Below, piece after piece: positions 27,941-38,719 of a stretch of DNA of 64,000 nt. Under the pieces are notes generated by a model. That model saw only the letters and a list, made by a program, of their open reading frames with translations. It was not told where the DNA came from and did no database searches. Origin of the DNA: Saccharomycopsis fibuligera x Saccharomycopsis cf. fibuligera (taxonomy: Eukaryota > Ascomycota > Saccharomycetes > Ascoideales > Saccharomycopsidaceae); assembly GCA_001936135.1 (NCBI GenBank), contig CP012812.1, positions 1,302,001 to 1,366,000 of the forward strand, read 5' to 3'. The stretch's first letter is position 1; each line of letters begins with the position of its first letter. Both the position numbers and the translations under genes were made by a program.

Positions 27941-28300
27941 TTATAGAGAGGAATTGGTTATGAAGCTTTAAGCGCTCTTAGATTCTTTTTGCTAGTGGAA
28001 AGATACAATGTTTTGTTAGATGACGCTAGTGATTAATTTTGGAAGAGCTTATTGCTGGGACTTAAAGAGTGGCTATTAAGCTTTAGGGTTCCTATCTTTT
28101 ATCGTTTTTTTCATTTGTATGGCGTTTACTGTGTCCCGTGTGATGGGCGCGCCTTAGCGCGTATACACGCATACATGCATTGACTACATTGAACACATAT
28201 CAATTAAATTATCATGATTTTACATTCTATAGAAGATAATAACTAAGTTTATAAACAGTTGTTCAGAATATGATATAGCGAAATAAGATATTGGAATAGC
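27941..28300. other. Short gap between the giant protein and ERG20
   Basis: 360 bases: the promoter of the 1615-residue protein gene and the 3' region of ERG20. A GGGCGCGCC sequence occurs near 28145-28153. No gene seen. Confidence 0.5.
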
Positions 28301-29359
28301 TTACTTGCTACGTTTGTAAATTTTGTTCAAGAAAGAGGTCAAAACTTCACCCTTGAAGCCTCTGCTTTCATCAACTCTGCTGATTTTCTCTTTCAATTCA
28401 CCAACAATTTTTTCTTCATATTCATGATAAATTTGATCTATACCTAATTCGTTGAAAAGGGCTTTGACTTTAGCCTCTTTTTGACCATCCTTTCTACCAT
28501 AGTTTTCATCTAACAACTGTCTTTGTTCTGTATTGGCCTTTTTCAAAGCAGTGTTGATCACCCAAGAACATTTGTTGTCTTGGATATCAGTACCAATTTT
28601 GCCAATGTCTTCTGGTTTACCGAAACAGTCCAAGTAATCATCTTGAATTTGGAAGTATTCACCTAATGGAATCAAGACATCTTGAGCTTGTTTCAAATCT
28701 TTCTCATCGGAGATACCAGCCATGAACATGGCCAAAGCAACTGGCAAGTAGAAACTATAGTATGCGGTTTTGAAAATGACAATAAAGGAATGCTTTTCAA
28801 GGGTGAATTTGGACAAGTCAACATGGTCTTCTGGAGCAGTGATCAAGTCCAACAACTGACCACATTCCGTTTGGAAAGTGACTTCATGGAACAAATCCAA
28901 CAAGTCCACATAGTATGGGTCTTGTCTGAAATACTTCTTTAACAAGATGTAGATGGCACCTTCCAACATAAAAGAATCATTAATGGCAATATCACCAACA
29001 TTTTCAACTTTGTACCAGCACGGTTGACCTCTTCTGGTGATTGACTGATCCATCATGTCGTCGGCAACAAGGAAATAAGCTTGCAACAATTCAATGGCCC
29101 AGCCTAACAAGGCGACTTTCTTGTATTCTTCAGCACTCAAATCATCAATTGAGTTATAACCTTTCAAGATGACATAAGTATCGACAACAGAAATACCTCT
29201 GTTCAATTTTCCCCCTGGGGTGTTGTACTCCAAGTTTCTGGTGAACCAGTCAATGGCATCTTGAGCAATGCCGTAACCTTTGAGGACATCTTGCAATTCG
29301 CTAACAATGTCTGGGAAAACAGACAAGAATTTTGACTTAGCAGCGGCTTTATCGGACAT
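28301..29359 (-). CDS. ERG20: Farnesyl diphosphate synthase
   Basis: A 352-residue cytosolic prenyl synthase that condenses dimethylallyl and geranyl diphosphate with isopentenyl diphosphate to make farnesyl diphosphate, the branch point to ergosterol, dolichol, ubiquinone, haem A and protein prenylation. Both aspartate-rich motifs are present: DDMMD at residues 100-104 and DDYLDCF near 240, each binding the magnesium-diphosphate. The sequence is very close to Saccharomyces Erg20 through [20 protein letters not shown] and the C-terminal LNKIYKRSK. The aromatic residues before the first motif (AYFLVADD) are as expected for a C15 product. Length equals the family norm. It is divergent from the GH125-type gene with a 620-base shared region. 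Confidence 0.97.
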   Translation of the reverse strand: MSDKAAAKSKFLSVFPDIVSELQDVLKGYGIAQDAIDWFTRNLEYNTPGGKLNRGISVVDTYVILKGYNSIDDLSAEEYKKVALLGWAIELLQAYFLVADDMMDQSITRRGQPCWYKVENVGDIAINDSFMLEGAIYILLKKYFRQDPYYVDLLDLFHEVTFQTECGQLLDLITAPEDHVDLSKFTLEKHSFIVIFKTAYYSFYLPVALAMFMAGISDEKDLKQAQDVLIPLGEYFQIQDDYLDCFGKPEDIGKIGTDIQDNKCSWVINTALKKANTEQRQLLDENYGRKDGQKEAKVKALFNELGIDQIYHEYEEKIVGELKEKISRVDESRGFKGEVLTSFLNKIYKRSK

Positions 29360-29977
29360 TGTGGAGGATGAAAGGAATATGTGCCAGTGTGAGTGGTATC
29401 AATCGGGGCAGTGATGAGCAATAACTGACTTTTGCTTGAGACTCCTGTAGTGTTTGTTGAGATAACCGTTGTCTGGCTGAAATCAGCTTTTTTCTTGTTT
29501 TTCACTGATTCTACGAATGCCTGTGACTGTACGACAGAGTAAACGAAAAAAAGCTCACCAGCCTGGTCTCTTTCCCGCATTGGGACCATGGGGTGCTCTG
29601 GTGGCTAGTTAAGGGGTGCGGCTGCTGTCATATGTATCCGGGTAATATTACAGGTAACCCTGTCTTAATAATATTTAACTATCCGGGAAACGATATACCC
29701 AATTAGGTGTGTACTCCAGTTGCAGGGATATTTCCAACATTGTCATGTGACTGTGACAAAAGGTAAACAAATGCAATCGATTGCATCACTGCTGGAAAAC
29801 AGGCCTCTGCTTCTCCAAGTTTTCTCTTTATAGCCGTTGCCCACCAAAACCTGGGGTTTATTGTCTTTGTTTGCCTATCATCCTGTCAAGCCCCCAAATC
29901 TCTATAAATACCACTCTTGGTCCCTGCACAAAAAGCCAAACTTTGCTTTGGAAAACTTTCTTTTTTTCTTTTCCATA
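29360..29977. promoter_or_regulatory. Divergent promoter of ERG20 and the GH125 gene
   Basis: A TATA box (TCTATAAATA, 29901-29910) sits 68 bases before the ATG at 29978, and inside the upstream extension of that open frame; this is the main reason for using 29978 as the start. On the ERG20 strand a TCGTTTA element (29540-29546) resembles the sterol-response core bound by Upc2; a single copy is weak evidence. Confidence 0.55.
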
Positions 29978-31801
29978 ATGCTAGTAAACCACAGAATGCT
30001 ACGCTACTTTCGTTATACAGCGGTGATAGTGGCCGTGGGGCTTATATATGTCTGCCTTAGCCAAAGAGACGAGGCTTACAATTACGAGACAAAACCGGTG
30101 ATTGTGGGGAAGGGGAACCCACTATTTCCGGAATCACTAAATGATAAACCACAAGACACTAAAAAACACTACGGATATGAATTCGGCAACTTTTTGAGTG
30201 CGTTGCATATGGAGCGTCGTTCAGTGTGTCCCAAATATGTTGACTACTCCAAGCAAAGGCACGAGCCATACTCAAAGGGGAAGCTTCACTTACCATTTCA
30301 AAGACCAGACGTGGAATGTCGCACATATCATTCCAACGCTGTGGAAAAAGTCATTGATGATTTCAAGCAAAGACTCAAGAATCCAGATTTGGCAAGATTG
30401 TTTGAGAATTGTTTGCCTAATACTTTGGATACTACCATCATGTGGCATAAAAATGCTACTTCGGAATCAGATAGTAAGAAAGCAGATAAAGAAGAGTCGA
30501 TTTTTAGATCAAACACTTTTGATTGGAGCAAGTATCCTCAAAGTTTTATCGTCACCGGTGATATTCATGCTGAATGGTTAAGAGATTCAGCTTGGCAATT
30601 GTCAGCATACCAAAAATTGGCCAAGTATGATCTGTCTTTAAGAAGATTGATCACTGGAGCCATCAACACTCAAGCAAGATTCATCATTTATAATCCATAT
30701 TGCAATGCATTCCAATCACCAGAAGAATCTGGTGTTGATAGAGAAAGTTCTGCCATTGATAATGTTTACCCACCACCAAACTGGAAAGACGTATTTGAGT
30801 GTAAATGGGAATTGGATTCATTGGCATCGTTCTTATCATTGACCAACCATTATTATGAAGTCACTCGTGATGACAGCATTTTTAACGAGATTTGGAGAGC
30901 TGCTATTGAAACAGTTTTAGTGGTTATTAGAAGAGAACTTGTTCCAACTTTTGATAAAGGTGGGTCTCTTAACTCTTTCCGTTACACTTTCCAAAGAGAT
31001 ACAAACATTGGGTCAGAAACATTGCCGTTGACCGGTAGTGGTAATCCAGTGAACTCAAACACAAATTTGGTTAGATCGGCATTCAGACCCTCTGATGATG
31101 CTTGCATTTTCCAACTTTTTATTCCTGCTAATGCTTACTTGGTTGCTGAGTTGAGCAAACTTTCTCAAAATATCAAAGACAAGGAAGATTTACAGGAGAT
31201 CAATAAACATGTGATTGATTATGCCACCAAAGTTAACCAATCCATTTATGATTTTGGTGTTGTCAACCATACGGAATTTGGCGAGGTGTTTGCTTATGAA
31301 GTCGATGGCTACAACAGTGCATTGTTCATGGATGATGCTAACATTCCATCATTGCTTTCCTTGCCGGATTTGGGGTTCATTGACAAGACCAGCCAATTAT
31401 ATCAAAACACCAGAAAAATGGTGCTTTCAAGAAGAAGCAATCCATACTATCTTGCCGGTCGCAATTTCCGTGGCATTGGTGGACCCCATGTTGGCTATAA
31501 ATACGCATGGCCAATGAGTTTACTAGTTAAGATCAGAACGACTGATAATGATGATGAGATTGCTAGTGATTTGGCTCTTATTATGGAAAATACTGCGTTT
31601 TTGGGTCTTATGCATGAAGGTGTGAATGTGAATTCTCCTGGTGGGAAAGATTTTACTAGACCTTGGTTTGCCTGGTGTAACTCAGAGTTTGGCAAGACAA
31701 TTTTGGATTTAGCTGAAAGAAAACCACATTTGATTTTTAAAGATGAGTATAAAAATAAGCCTTATATTGTTGATGATGAATTCAAAGGAATAGACTACTG
31801 A
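29978..31801 (+). CDS. GH125 family alpha-mannosidase-like protein (Mug157 type)
   Basis: A 607-residue protein of glycoside hydrolase family 125, the fungal branch containing fission-yeast Mug157. Family members are metal-independent exo-alpha-1,6-mannosidases; the fungal proteins are presumed secretory. Visible features: a basic N-terminus and one membrane span (RYFRYTAVIVAVGLIYVCL, about residues 10-28) forming a signal anchor; the conserved block FIVTGDIHAEWLRDSAWQL; FECKWELDSLASFL; RDTNIGSETLPLTG; and the C-terminal HEGVNVNSPGGKDFTRPWF. The open frame extends 47 codons upstream to 29837, but that part contains the TATA box, so I place the start at the Met preceding the signal anchor. Likely Golgi or ER lumen. 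Its substrate in yeast is not established by the sequence. Confidence 0.85.
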   Translation: MLVNHRMLRYFRYTAVIVAVGLIYVCLSQRDEAYNYETKPVIVGKGNPLFPESLNDKPQDTKKHYGYEFGNFLSALHMERRSVCPKYVDYSKQRHEPYSKGKLHLPFQRPDVECRTYHSNAVEKVIDDFKQRLKNPDLARLFENCLPNTLDTTIMWHKNATSESDSKKADKEESIFRSNTFDWSKYPQSFIVTGDIHAEWLRDSAWQLSAYQKLAKYDLSLRRLITGAINTQARFIIYNPYCNAFQSPEESGVDRESSAIDNVYPPPNWKDVFECKWELDSLASFLSLTNHYYEVTRDDSIFNEIWRAAIETVLVVIRRELVPTFDKGGSLNSFRYTFQRDTNIGSETLPLTGSGNPVNSNTNLVRSAFRPSDDACIFQLFIPANAYLVAELSKLSQNIKDKEDLQEINKHVIDYATKVNQSIYDFGVVNHTEFGEVFAYEVDGYNSALFMDDANIPSLLSLPDLGFIDKTSQLYQNTRKMVLSRRSNPYYLAGRNFRGIGGPHVGYKYAWPMSLLVKIRTTDNDDEIASDLALIMENTAFLGLMHEGVNVNSPGGKDFTRPWFAWCNSEFGKTILDLAERKPHLIFKDEYKNKPYIVDDEFKGIDY

Positions 31802-33060
31802 GTTTTTTAGCTTTTTTAGCTTTTTGGTTTTGCTTTTTTTTTTGTTTTATTTTTGTTTTATTTTATTTTTTGCTTCTGGTTCTGTTTTTGTTAATTTGAA
31901 TATTTGGCTCGCCTTAATTTGCTTTGCTTGCTTGAAAATTATTTTTCATTTGATGAATTTTGTATTATTTTTGCTGTAACCTGTGTGTTATGTTTTTTTT
32001 TATGGATTTATGTTAGCTAGCTAGCTAACTTGCAGCATGCAAATTGTAACCCGAAATTAGGACAGTATTGTGAGAACGTTTTGATATTGGTTTTGGTGAT
32101 TGCGCTGGCTTGTTTTAGTTTTTAAGTTTTTAGTTTTTATCTTTTTTTTTTCTTGTGCAATTAATGCCCAGTTGACAATCTTTCTCTTCAAAAAAAAAGT
32201 TCACGGCTTTACATTACAAGAACATGTTGTCTTGGTGTAGTGATTCAAATTTTGAGCCATTAAATTCTGTGGTATATACTAAAAAGTTGCTCTAGGAACA
32301 CTTGAAATGTTTTGAAATAGTTTGATAAAGAAAGTGGTCAATGAGGAGCATTACAGACTCCTAAGCTTTGATCACTTAAGTCCATATATTCTAAGGCGTC
32401 GTGCTGTTTTCCGTAAGGCAGGCTAAAAAATTTTCGAAGTTGATTAGCAAGACAGAGATAGCCTAGATCACAGCCCATAAGTCCATGGACAGACGCCGCA
32501 TTTATAACATAGAATATTGTAGAATTGGTTGTAATCGAAAAGACGCACTTTCTTTTTTGAGAATGACTTTAACATAAATTCGGCCTTCATTGAATACACC
32601 AATTTTATTTCAATTGACTCAATGTCAGTTTTTCAATGCTTGAACATATGCTAAGTGCGCCGAAGATTTGTATGTGTTCGCTAAATCTATGTTTGCCTAT
32701 CTATATAGATTGAGAGCACAAAGATATGCATATTTTAGAATAATGTCTTTTTTTTTCTTTTTATTTCAGACCTAACCTTTTCCAATATTCTGCTTAGCCT
32801 ATTATTAGCTTGGAGTTAATGAATATATCTCTACCTAATTTCTTTGATGTTCACTTATTCTCGTCCTTGTATGATGTGAAGGAAAGCATAACAAAATGCG
32901 GTGTAAGAGTAGCGAAAAGGGTATCTGAAAGGTACTCTCTTTTTTGAGGTAATCTATAAATACAAAAGCATGGGTACCACTGATGGCCTATCTCACCAAA
33001 TAGTCATTAATCCAAAAACACCACGTATCAAACACAAATTTTGATATTATGGTTGTTTTA

Positions 33061-33095
<35 letters not shown>

Positions 33096-33401
33096 ATATA
33101 TTTGTTTAGCTATAATATTGATGTATAACATTTAGAATCCCAAGGCGGTGATACTAAATACCTAACCGGGGTACTTAGATCAAAAATTGGGACATCATGA
33201 ATTGAAGAAAAGAAGAAGCAGTTAGGAAGACTTAAGCATAAATAGTGCAAAAGGAGCCTTATTTAACACATAAAACGTGTAGTCTAATAAAACTGAACTG
33301 GAAAAACATGGTTACATTTAATAGCGTACCATACAAACTATACCATGTAGCTATTTCGTTTTGATATCTAAATTTTTTTCTTCTGTGATTGATTCTAAAA
33401 T
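31802..33401. other. Gene-free stretch between convergent ends
   Basis: 1.6 kb between the GH125-like stop and the STE24 stop. The first 200 bases are T-rich on the coding strand. A poly-A run of 31 bases lies at 33062-33092. TAGCTAGCTAGCTAA near 32015-32028 is a small palindromic repeat. No gene or RNA recognised. Confidence 0.5.
33062..33092. repeat. Poly-A run, 31 bases
   Basis: Uninterrupted A run in the convergent gap upstream of the STE24 3' end. Confidence 0.9.
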
Positions 33402-34881
33402 CTAATCAGACTTGGTGGCCTTTTCCTTAACAACTTTTTCTTCAGGTTGATACCCAATAGCGCTCAATCTTTCGGACAAGATAGGATGAGAATAATGGTA
33501 AGCACTATACAACCAGTCAGCGTCCATGGAGCTCAAGTTTTCAATTTGCAATTTAATCAACGATCTGGCCAATTCTTTAGCATAGCCTTGTTTCAAAGCA
33601 TAATTGTCTGCTTCGTATTCGTGTTTTCTGGACAAGATGTTGTTGTAGAAAGTAAAGAAACAGTCGAAAGGTTTTAAAATATCATTGAACAACAAAAAGC
33701 CAATCAAAATTGGTTTGGTATGATGGAACCCGAAAGATTGAAAAAGAGCACCGTTGTTAACAAAGAGGGAAAACATGCCAAACACAGAAATAATGTAGAT
33801 GTTTTGGGTGATGATCATCTTCAAGTTGTGAGATAATGCCCAGTGACCAATTTCGTGAGCCAAGACGGCTGTAGTTTCTTTGATGGAAGCGGTTTTAATC
33901 AATGTGTCATAAAGAACAATTTGCTTGGACCATGGCAAACCCATAAAATAAGCATTTGAGTGGCCTGATCTCTTGGATCCATCAATAACGTACAATTTGG
34001 TCAATGGAAACTGATTCTTTTTAGCCAATTCTTCAATGGAAGTTCTCAAATCACCTTGTTCTAATGGTTCAACCTTGTTAAATAATGGTTGGATAATGGT
34101 TGGGAAAATAGTTTGGAGAATCAATTGGAAGGAAAATACCAATAACCAAGCGTAAAGAACAAAAGAATCGCCAAAGTAGGTGACAATTTGCAAAAAGCCT
34201 CCAATTAATGGAGTACCAAACACTGCAGAAAGCAACAAAGCTTTTAAAGTATCGGCGATAAATAATTTGATGGTAAGCTTGTTGAAACCAAATTTTTCTT
34301 CCAAAACAAAATTCTGATAATAAGAAACAGGGAAAGAAACAACCACCTGGATAATTTGCAAATAGAATAAGAAGATCAATGATTGAGCAATCTGTCCACC
34401 AGGACTAATACCGAGGAATTTAGGCAAAAATGGAGCAATTGCTTTCAAACCAGCACCAGCTTTGCTCCACAAGAAAGGCAAAAAGTCATACTTGAAAATC
34501 AAACAGTTTTGGAGCAAAGAATATGTTTCGGTGAAAATTGAAAACTTTGCCTTTGCCTTGGAGTATTGTTGAGATTTTTTGAAAGTCTCTTGGTCAATGT
34601 CATATTTGAGGGATTCTGGAGGAGTTGGTTTTCCCAATACTCTGTACTGGCGCAAAGTTAACAAAGTCTCAAAAATATACTGAGCAAAAGTAAATCCCAA
34701 GATCAATTTCTTGAAATTGAAACCGGGGATGTCAAGACTGTTGCTTAGTGTCTATTTATTTGGGATGGTTAGTCAATAAATTTTTTGGCGAGTTTTTATC
34801 TTGAAGGATCAATTGAATTGTAGAATCAATTGAATTGGAGAATGCTGTGGCTGTACATACTTGAAACAATGAAAATATCAT
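33402..34881 (-). CDS. STE24: CAAX prenyl protease STE24, two exons
   Basis: Zinc metalloprotease of the ER/inner nuclear membrane that cuts after farnesylated CAAX Cys and, in yeasts, also trims the a-factor precursor. Coding sequence is 34861-34881 (7 codons) joined to 33402-34751, total 456 residues against 453 in Saccharomyces. The longest open frame lacks an ATG at its left end and begins at a TTG after an upstream stop; the joined exon gives MIFSLFQTLSNSLDIPGF, which aligns with the family N-terminus before FKKLILGF. Zinc ligands are HEIGH (about residues 306-310) and the downstream Glu in HEYEAD. Several membrane spans; VLEEKFGFNKLT and IDGSKRSGHSNAYF are family hallmarks. Divergent from RBD2 across 339 bases. 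Confidence 0.95.
34752..34860 (-). other. STE24 intron
   Basis: 109 bases with donor GTATGT, a branch-like TGACTAAC about 20 bases before the acceptor, and acceptor TAG. Splicing restores frame and a family-like N-terminus. Confidence 0.9.
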
Positions 34882-35220
34882 GGTGCAAATAAAATAAGAA
34901 TGAACAATACCGGCTGATGCTACTTCAAGGGATTGAAATGGCGGTGCGAGTGTTGTGGTTCTGTGCTTCTGATGATACCTGTCAAGTAGTTATTTCTGTT
35001 TCTGTTTCAGTCTTTTTTTGTCTCTTTTTGCAGCTGCCGATGGTGTACCGCAACAGTAACAACTCTACACCACACACTAATGAAAATATTTTTTTTTTTT
35101 TTTTGTTTTGATTTCGTTGCAATCTATCAATTGAACAAGAAGAGAACAACAACAACAACAGCAGCAGCAAATATCAATAGACTACTATCAACAGACACTA
35201 ATTTCTACCAACCACTCACT
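34882..35220. promoter_or_regulatory. Divergent promoter of STE24 and RBD2
   Basis: 339 bases separate the two ATGs. It includes a poly-T run (35088-35105) and an AACAAC/AGCAGC-rich leader directly before the RBD2 start. Confidence 0.6.
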
Positions 35221-36159
35221 ATGGATCTGGCTCACATTTCTTTTGCTTCTGTTGCTAAATACCTTTTTCCCACCACTGTGAACGGCGATTACGCCGCCTT
35301 GACATCCGGGCTCTCCGTGTTCTTGGTACTTATCTTCCTTTTAAGCTTCTTTTTTGACATCAATGACGCTATTGCCTTGGACCCAAAGGCTTTGTTCTAC
35401 TTCAACCGTATGTTATTCTTTGCTGCTTTGAAGCTGTTTTGATTATCAATTTCATCTACTAACGCTGTTTTTCTAGTCGGCAAATTGTCCAATTATCCCC
35501 TAGGACACACATCGCTATTGCACTTGATCTTGAACGTGGTAGCGTTGTACCATCCATTGGCAAATTTCGAGCTCAAGCATGGAACCGTCTACACTGGCAT
35601 TGTCCTTAACATTCTTGCCATGGCCACTGCAATTCCATTTTGTTTTGTTGGTATTGTGTTCTTCCGTAACACTCATGTAATTGGTGCCAGTGGCTGGGTA
35701 TTCTCTTTTGCTGCTTATTTTGCTCACAAAGAAAGCAAAACCAATGCTGTTTACAAGATAAACTCTAACTTTGCTGTTCCTACGCTTTATCTTCCAGTGA
35801 TATTTTTGTTTGTAACTGCAATTTTGGTTCCAAACTCTTCATTCTGGGGCCATTTGTTTGGTTTGCTTGCAGGTTACTTGTTGGCGTTTGGATACTTGGA
35901 CAAATTCATTAGTCCACCAACCAAGAAAGTGGTGCCATTCATAGAAAGCAAGTTGAACTTTCTCATCAGTAGAATCCCATCTAAATTCTACTATTTGACT
36001 GAAGAAGCAGCAGTTACGCTGAGACAAGGTTACAGCTCCATCATCCCATTGACAGAAACTGGCGCCAACAAGAGACAGTCTATGCCTCCTCCTCCAAACG
36101 CCCTGGCCTCCCAGGCTCCACCAGGATTCCAGGGCCCAGGCCACACGCTAAATGAGTAA
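35221..36159 (+). CDS. RBD2: Rhomboid serine protease RBD2, two exons
   Basis: Intramembrane protease of the Golgi-type rhomboid group. Coding sequence is 35221-35407 joined to 35477-36159, giving 289 residues. The exon junction falls inside a Leu codon, giving ...YFNLGKLSNYPLGHT. The catalytic Ser is in VIGASGWV (Ser134) and the partner His in SSFWGHLFG (His188). About six membrane spans are visible, then a cytoplasmic tail with a Pro-rich end (PPPPNALASQAPPGFQGPG), a feature of Rbd2 relatives. Without the intron the first frame stops soon after FNRMLFFAALKLF and the second begins at a TTG, so both halves would look like partial genes. The third codon is CTG, Ser or Leu depending on code. 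Confidence 0.92.
35408..35476 (+). other. RBD2 intron
   Basis: 69 bases with donor GTATGT, perfect branch site TACTAAC, a T-rich tract and acceptor CTAG. Confidence 0.95.
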
Positions 36160-36754
36160 GCTATGACATCTTTCTAATACAACGCAATACAGTACTATAC
36201 AATACAATACTATACAATACAATACTATACAATACAATACCTCTTTCGAAGTATGCCTTGCTGCCCATAAATTCTATATTCCAGACAGTAAGAGTATCAA
36301 TAACAGTCTTCTGTTGTAGTGCCGCCGCTTTGTAACCTCCGACACGGCGTATGTGTCACATGCACAAACACACGGACTGTATTATTATGAGGTAGCCGCT
36401 CACTCGCTTTCTAGGGAAAGTCATCGCATCGCGCCCCCAGAGGGCTCCATCACGTCAAGATCATTAGTAACACCACCGACTTTATCATTGTCATTACCAC
36501 TGACAGTCCCATGTGTTACTGAACTGTTGTCGATTATCGCACCTGTCGCAGCTAACTTCTCACCTCTCAGTATAAAACACAACAAGGCTCATCGCCGGCT
36601 GCCAGTGGGGACTCCCAGCTATTCTAATATAGCAAAAGAAAGAACTGTACTGGGATATCTTAAACTCAACTTTACTGGGATTTCTAATTTCACATTTTCG
36701 AATTCCAACACACACACTCACTTTGACACTACACAGTCTACTGAATCAGCTTAA
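36160..36754. promoter_or_regulatory. Intergenic region before the PA-TM-RING gene
   Basis: Contains a 15-base tandem repeat at 36186-36240 and a TATA-like TATAAAAC near 36572-36579. A 133-codon open frame runs directly up to the start at 36755, ending in TAA immediately before ATG. It spans the TATA-like element and resembles no family, so I treat it as noncoding. Confidence 0.5.
36186..36240. repeat. 15-base tandem repeat (ACTATACAATACAAT)
   Basis: About three to four copies downstream of RBD2. Confidence 0.85.
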
Positions 36755-38719
36755 ATGAGGGCAGTTTATTTGGGCTTGGTTGCCTCTATTAGTCTAGCGA
36801 CGGCTATATGTCTATATTGCTTTTATGTCTTGACAACTGCATTGTTATCAGAGTTTGACTACAACTTTGACTTGGAGACTCGGTCGCCTTCAATACTACC
36901 AATGTCTGCCATACTACAGTGGTATGACCCTTACTTTAATAAAACTTCTCGGGCAATGGGACGCTATGCTGCTTTTGGTCCGATAATAGAAAACATCTTT
37001 CCTGATGAGTATTTAAACCAAGTCAACTTGCTGAACGATGAGGAAGGAGCGCTGCCAGAACATCAACAAAACCAACAGCACTTTGGCTCTCTTTGGAAGT
37101 CCTGGGTCTTTGGCAGAGACTCTAATGCAAAGGAAACTGAAGAAAATGGCGACAATGCCAATATTTTTGAAGGAAACTTGATCTATGTCAAGGACAATGC
37201 GTGCAGTCTTTTGGAATTAGAAAAAGAGTTAGAAAACTTGCAGTTTTATGATAAATCAATTAACAAATTTGTTGACAATAATACCATAGTTATAAACGAA
37301 AGAGGTGGGTGTTCTTTTTACGATAAAGTTTTGAATTTCCAGGAAAAAGGAGCTAAAGCTATCTTCATTGGTAATGATCAGTATAAAAAGGGCTTGTTAA
37401 CAATGTTTTCTAAGAATATCCCTGTGGAAATCACAGTTCCTTCAGTTTTTGTTACTAAAGAGACGTTGAATGAATTGTCTAAACTTATTAGTGCAAGTTC
37501 AAATAATACAATTCCAATAGCAATCTTTACTGGCCAAACACCCTCGCCTTTACTTGACGCACTTTTAACGTTAGTCTTTTCACCACCAATAGCTTTACTG
37601 GCCCTTTATATCATAATTAAACTTCGGAGAAGTCATAAAAAGAACTTAGAGAAAGCGCCAAAACAGATTGTAAATAAGTTGCCATTATATGTCTATAATG
37701 TTGATTATTTGATACCAATTAATGAGTTTGAAAAAAAGAGAGACTACTACCTTGGAGGTTTCAATAGTAGTAATGAATTAGAGTTGACTGATAGTAAATT
37801 ACCACTTGCTCTGAAACCAAAGTCTGCTCATGGTTTTTTGGGCAACTTTATTGAAAAGCACTTTTTATCCAAGAAATTAGCAAGCAAATCAAATGGTTTG
37901 CCGTCTATAGAAAGCAGCACTGCATCTACTAATAACACACCACAACTACCACTTCACACCGTTCAACGTCATTTATCTATAGAAGAGTTGAATCAGTATC
38001 AAATTAATCAGTGCTCTATCTGTTTGAGTGAGTTTCGAAAACTAAAATCCAAAGTTGTTCTTTTGCCATGCAACCACTACTTCCACCACAAATGTTGTTT
38101 GAACTGGCTTTGCAATTATAAAAAGTTGTGTCCAATTTGCAAGCATGATATCACTCAAAAAGTCAAGCGTAAGAGCATGACTTCAGCAAGACCTTCATTT
38201 AGCTCTGCTCGCTCAACAATAATGAGCATATTTTCTCAAGGGCCAAGTAATGCAGCCCGAGCTCAGGCACAAAACCTTCCTACTAGTCATAATCATCGAG
38301 ATATTATGATAGATAGAGGTACGTCACCCGGAATTGATCGTGGTCTTTTGGCTGGTACTTCAAGTTCAATGAACTACAATTCTATTAATGTTGGTGATGA
38401 AAATAATAACTTAATTGATAGTAACGATGGTGATCGAAATCATTTTAACGTTTTAATTAATGATAACTCGGATTCAAGCATCAACGACATTGATCATGAA
38501 CTGGAGCACCATTATTCTATTAGTACTATCAGCAATGGTATTAATGACAGCGAATTGAGTGGAACTCATATTAATGAAACTCTGATTAGTCGACACTCGT
38601 CAATCGGAAACTCAGCTTCTTTCCGTAATGAAAGACAGCCATTGTTGGATGGATCAGACGCTTTTTCAGAGTATCTGAATGATGAAGAACAGTCAATTGA
38701 AAACTCTGCTTTTTATTAG
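36755..38719 (+). CDS. PA-TM-RING E3 ubiquitin ligase
   Basis: A 654-residue membrane protein. N-terminal signal anchor (about residues 3-28), then a lumenal protease-associated-like domain around residues 140-250 with INERGGCSFYDKVLNFQEKGA and VPSVFVTKE, a second hydrophobic span near 270-295 (LLTLVFSPPIALLALYIIIK), and a cytoplasmic RING-H2 domain at residues 420-462 with the C3H2C3 pattern C420-C423, C439, H441, H444, C447, C459, C462. This is the architecture of PA-TM-RING ligases (RNF13 type), which act on endosomes, vacuole or Golgi. The long tail is Ser/Asn-rich and acidic. A substrate cannot be named. The start is the first ATG of the frame and directly precedes the signal anchor. Confidence 0.85.
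   Translation: MRAVYLGLVASISLATAICLYCFYVLTTALLSEFDYNFDLETRSPSILPMSAILQWYDPYFNKTSRAMGRYAAFGPIIENIFPDEYLNQVNLLNDEEGALPEHQQNQQHFGSLWKSWVFGRDSNAKETEENGDNANIFEGNLIYVKDNACSLLELEKELENLQFYDKSINKFVDNNTIVINERGGCSFYDKVLNFQEKGAKAIFIGNDQYKKGLLTMFSKNIPVEITVPSVFVTKETLNELSKLISASSNNTIPIAIFTGQTPSPLLDALLTLVFSPPIALLALYIIIKLRRSHKKNLEKAPKQIVNKLPLYVYNVDYLIPINEFEKKRDYYLGGFNSSNELELTDSKLPLALKPKSAHGFLGNFIEKHFLSKKLASKSNGLPSIESSTASTNNTPQLPLHTVQRHLSIEELNQYQINQCSICLSEFRKLKSKVVLLPCNHYFHHKCCLNWLCNYKKLCPICKHDITQKVKRKSMTSARPSFSSARSTIMSIFSQGPSNAARAQAQNLPTSHNHRDIMIDRGTSPGIDRGLLAGTSSSMNYNSINVGDENNNLIDSNDGDRNHFNVLINDNSDSSINDIDHELEHHYSISTISNGINDSELSGTHINETLISRHSSIGNSASFRNERQPLLDGSDAFSEYLNDEEQSIENSAFY

Noticed and set aside
29837-29977. 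47-codon upstream extension of the GH125 gene
   Set aside because: Contains the TATA box; the downstream Met starts a signal anchor.
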